Shown one piece after another: positions 55,130 through 64,000 of a stretch of DNA of 64,000 nucleotides. The stretch spans positions 12,384,948 through 12,448,947 of the forward strand of contig NC_133948.1 of the NCBI RefSeq assembly GCF_031877795.1. The letters run 5' to 3'. The notes below the pieces were generated by a model that ran no database searches, was not told the DNA's origin, and saw only the letters and a program-made list of their open reading frames with translations. Numbering within the stretch: the first letter of the stretch is position 1; each line of letters starts with the position of its first letter. This DNA comes from Strix aluco (Eukaryota > Chordata > Aves > Strigiformes > Strigidae). Position numbers and translations under genes: made by a program.

Positions 55130-55440
55130 GGTCCCCTCACCGTTTGGCAGGTGCCGCGGAACCAGCGCTGCGTGGAACGGGGCGGGCGGGGCACAGAGGA
55201 ACGCGCACACGCAACTCGCTCCTCCGCTGCCGCGTCTGTTTAACCGACCCGCGCGCGCCGCCGTCGCCTCCGAGTTCGCCCAGCCCCACCCCCTCCGCCC
55301 TGCCAGCCAGCCATTGGTCACTACCACCACCCCCCCGAGCGCTCATTGGCCATGATCCGACATTCTCGTAGCGTTTTACTCTTGCGTTTTATTTCAGTCC
55401 GGCATGCCCCGCGCCTGCACCCGTTCCCATAGCGACGGGT
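55130..55440 (-). promoter_or_regulatory. DYNLL1: DYNLL1 copy b promoter and non-coding exon 1
   Basis: A diverged version of the promoter at 49,167-49,472. The two CCAAT boxes (ATTGG at 55,313-55,317 and 55,345-55,349) keep their 32-bp spacing. After a roughly 50-bp stretch that does not align, a 38-bp block containing GTTCCCATAGCGAC (55,423-55,436) is identical to the other copies. The donor for exon 1 is probably at 55,141|55,140. Confidence 0.62.
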
Positions 55441-56280
55441 GGCAGTGGCGATGCAGGCCGCACCCCGAGCTCGCTCGGAACGAGACCTTTGGGGTAGCCC
55501 CGGATCTCCCAGAGCTTCCGCCGGGGCGAGCCCAGGGCACGGCGCGGCCGCAGCACGCTGCTCGCGGGTATGCCTGGGCTGGTTGCTCTCAGGCGGTGCG
55601 CGGCCTCTGCTCGGCCTTCCCTTTTCTTTCCTCGCGGCTGAGCCTGAACGTGGCTGGTTGCTGGTGTCTGTACAGCGGCCTGTGACTACAGCGTGAGAGG
55701 CTCTCGGTCACATCTCTGGTAGGCAAAGATCGTCTCTCCCTATAGCTGAGGCAGGCAAAAAAAACCCACAAACCCAAAAAACATATGTGATGCTTTGCAA
55801 GGCATTCTGCTGCAGAGAACACAGGGCAACAAATCAGAATTTTATGTTTTGCTTAATTCTGCAGATAAGGTATGAGAAAGTCATGGTAGGGTCTGATGAT
55901 GGTGCTGAGAAGTCTCAACACAAGATTTTGGCAAGGGAGACCAACTCAGGGAGTGCCGTCTCTGGTCTGATTTATTAACAGTGGGATGTAATCTCTCACA
56001 AGAAGGCGTTAAGTAACTTTTTTGTATCTACAAAGCTGACAGAATTTCCGGATGATTCAAATAGTGTGATAAGCGGGGCAGCTTTTGCAAAAAAAATAGC
56101 AGAAAAGGTCCCTAATTTGTACTAATGTCCCTAAGAGGAATCAGAGGCAGCCTTTCACTCCTCTCAGTTCATCAGAACCCACAAACCAACCAACCCTCCC
56201 TCCTACTCCCCGTGAGGCTTTACTTTAGCCAGGAAACTGTAAAATTAACATCTAAAGAGATTAGAGAAAATTATTTGCAA
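55441..56280. other. Spacer between DYNLL1 and COQ5 promoters
   Basis: The CpG island fades by about 55,690, then ordinary AT-rich sequence follows. Homology to the other DYNLL1 promoters ends at 55,439. An A-rich run with AAACCCACAAACCC lies at 55,759-55,781. No exon or repeat recognised. Confidence 0.5.
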
Positions 56281-56329
56281 AATTACTCAGATACACTGCG
56301 TGGGGTGTGTTGGGTTTGGGGTTTTTAGG

Positions 56330-56613
56330 GTTAGTTCCCCCGCCGTCCTGTATGTTCTACCGGGGCAGGTTGAGCCGTGCACAGAAGCAGCCGGTGGTAC
56401 CGGGCTGTACAGCCCCGGGATGAACGCCCCGTACGGGGCACGGGCCTCGAACCCCGCGTTTCTCGGGGCCGGGGCCGAGCACGGAGCCCGTCCGCCACGT
56501 CCCGTCCCGCCTCCCGCCCCCGCGGGGCCGGCCCCGGCCGCGCCCAACGCCGGTATTGCGGTTGGCGGAGCCTCCGAGCCCCGGCGGCGGGGGGGAGGTC
56601 GTGCCCTTGCAAG
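56330..56613 (+). promoter_or_regulatory. COQ5: COQ5 CpG-island promoter
   Basis: CpG-rich sequence directly before COQ5, without a TATA box. A YY1-type AAGATGGCGGC at 56,611-56,621 overlaps the start codon, a frequent arrangement in nuclear genes for mitochondrial proteins. It is divergent from the DYNLL1 and RNF10 genes. Confidence 0.65.
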
Positions 56614-63245
<6,632 letters not shown>

Positions 63246-63702
63246 GTCTACTATGTAGCAAACACAGGAAGTGTAATTTTACTGAGGAATATGAAAGCTG
63301 TGGAACTTTAAGAACTTGTGCAACATACACTTGCTCAGCAATCAGACCCAGAAGAGCATCAGCTACCTTTTTTCCACTGAGAAACCTGCGGAGGGAGGGC
63401 TCTTGCAGCGTTTCTTACACTTGCATTTCCCTTCAAGTGCAACATAAAGGACATGGCCAAAACTGAGCAGTGCTAACAGATGAAGCAACTGCAGTTACCA
63501 GTGCTGGATACAGAAACAGACTGACTAGTCTTCAAAGAAGATGCCTCCTTTTTTCACTAAGCTTCAAGGAGGATATCATACCAGTGCAAAGTAACTTGGA
63601 TTTATTAATTTTTATTAAGCTGTCATTATCTTTGTTGTGGACTTTAAGAGATTTTTCCCATGATTCCTTTACTGCTTTCAGGAGCAAATGGAAGGCTTGT
63701 GA

Positions 63703-63708
63703 AATAAA
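63703..63708 (+). terminator. COQ5: COQ5 polyadenylation signal
   Basis: AATAAA 458 nt beyond the COQ5 stop; the first canonical signal in the 3' untranslated region. Confidence 0.65.
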
Positions 63709-63719
63709 ACAGCTCTGCA

Positions 63720-64000
63720 TCAACTTTTTTCACTTACATAAATATTTTAACATTTTTAAGGTTTCCTTTCTAAGAAAGGAATTTTTTCCTGAAGGAGAAT
63801 GACCACATAACTATATTGTGAGATGAGATGACATGTTTTCACCTCCATATGAAATCTTTTTGTTAGTGCCAAATGCATGATCCACATAAAAATACTGTGC
63901 ATTTCCTTCTGTTCTTTGAACTGAACTGTTGAGGAGCAGATGCTTCTGTAGCAGGATACAGGGATAGAGTACAAAAAAAACCTAGAGAAGGTGAATTTAT
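63720..64000. other. Sequence downstream of COQ5
   Basis: AT-rich, no feature recognised. In human the next gene on this side is DYNLL1; the window ends before that could be tested. Confidence 0.5.

Noticed and set aside
56318-56336. Telomere-like TTTTTAGGGTTAG
   Set aside because: Only about one and a half units; not an interstitial telomeric repeat.

Overview
The window is vertebrate nuclear DNA, most probably from a bird. Its genes are intron-containing with short coding exons and CpG-island promoters. The main interspersed repeat is a CR1 LINE, there is a solo retroviral LTR of a kind common in birds, and the gene neighbourhood matches human chromosome 12q24.31 read in reverse.

Layout. 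1-16,340: AT-rich non-coding sequence with no exon I can support; it holds an old MIR-type SINE and two blocks that look like conserved non-coding DNA. 16,340-18,012: POP5 (RNase P/MRP subunit), plus strand, five exons, with an NRF1/CCAAT promoter. 18,013-20,679: the space where the 3' ends of POP5 and RNF10 converge. 20,680-39,302: RNF10 (RING E3 ligase), minus strand, 17 coding exons reconstructed to 804 residues; a solo LTR lies in its last intron. 38,900-40,030: RNF10 CpG island. 40,037-55,440: a minus-strand cluster of dynein light chain (DYNLL1) copies. 56,614-63,245: COQ5 (ubiquinone C-methyltransferase), plus strand, seven exons, with a hAT-like MITE in intron 3.

The DYNLL1 cluster is the notable part. 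It has one old pseudogene (exons 41,990-42,540) and two tandem copies of a 5,967-bp unit (42,670-48,636 and 48,637-54,603). Each unit carries a second, frameshifted DYNLL1 pseudogene, a captured piece of the RNF10 5' end, and one intact DYNLL1 gene (89 residues). A roughly 379-bp GC-rich segment next to exon 2 is present five times and is almost unchanged, although the exons beside it range from intact to decayed. The middle copy is a mosaic of the two outer ones, as expected from unequal crossing-over inside this segment. In human, DYNLL1 lies on the far side of COQ5 rather than between COQ5 and RNF10.

Functionally these are separate housekeeping genes: RNA processing (POP5), ubiquitin ligation (RNF10), dynein and hub-protein assembly (DYNLL1) and mitochondrial coenzyme Q synthesis (COQ5). 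Nothing suggests a shared pathway. Exon boundaries were read by eye from splice sites, phase and remembered human proteins. The identity of the two tandem units was judged by spot comparison, not by a full alignment, and an assembly duplication has not been excluded.
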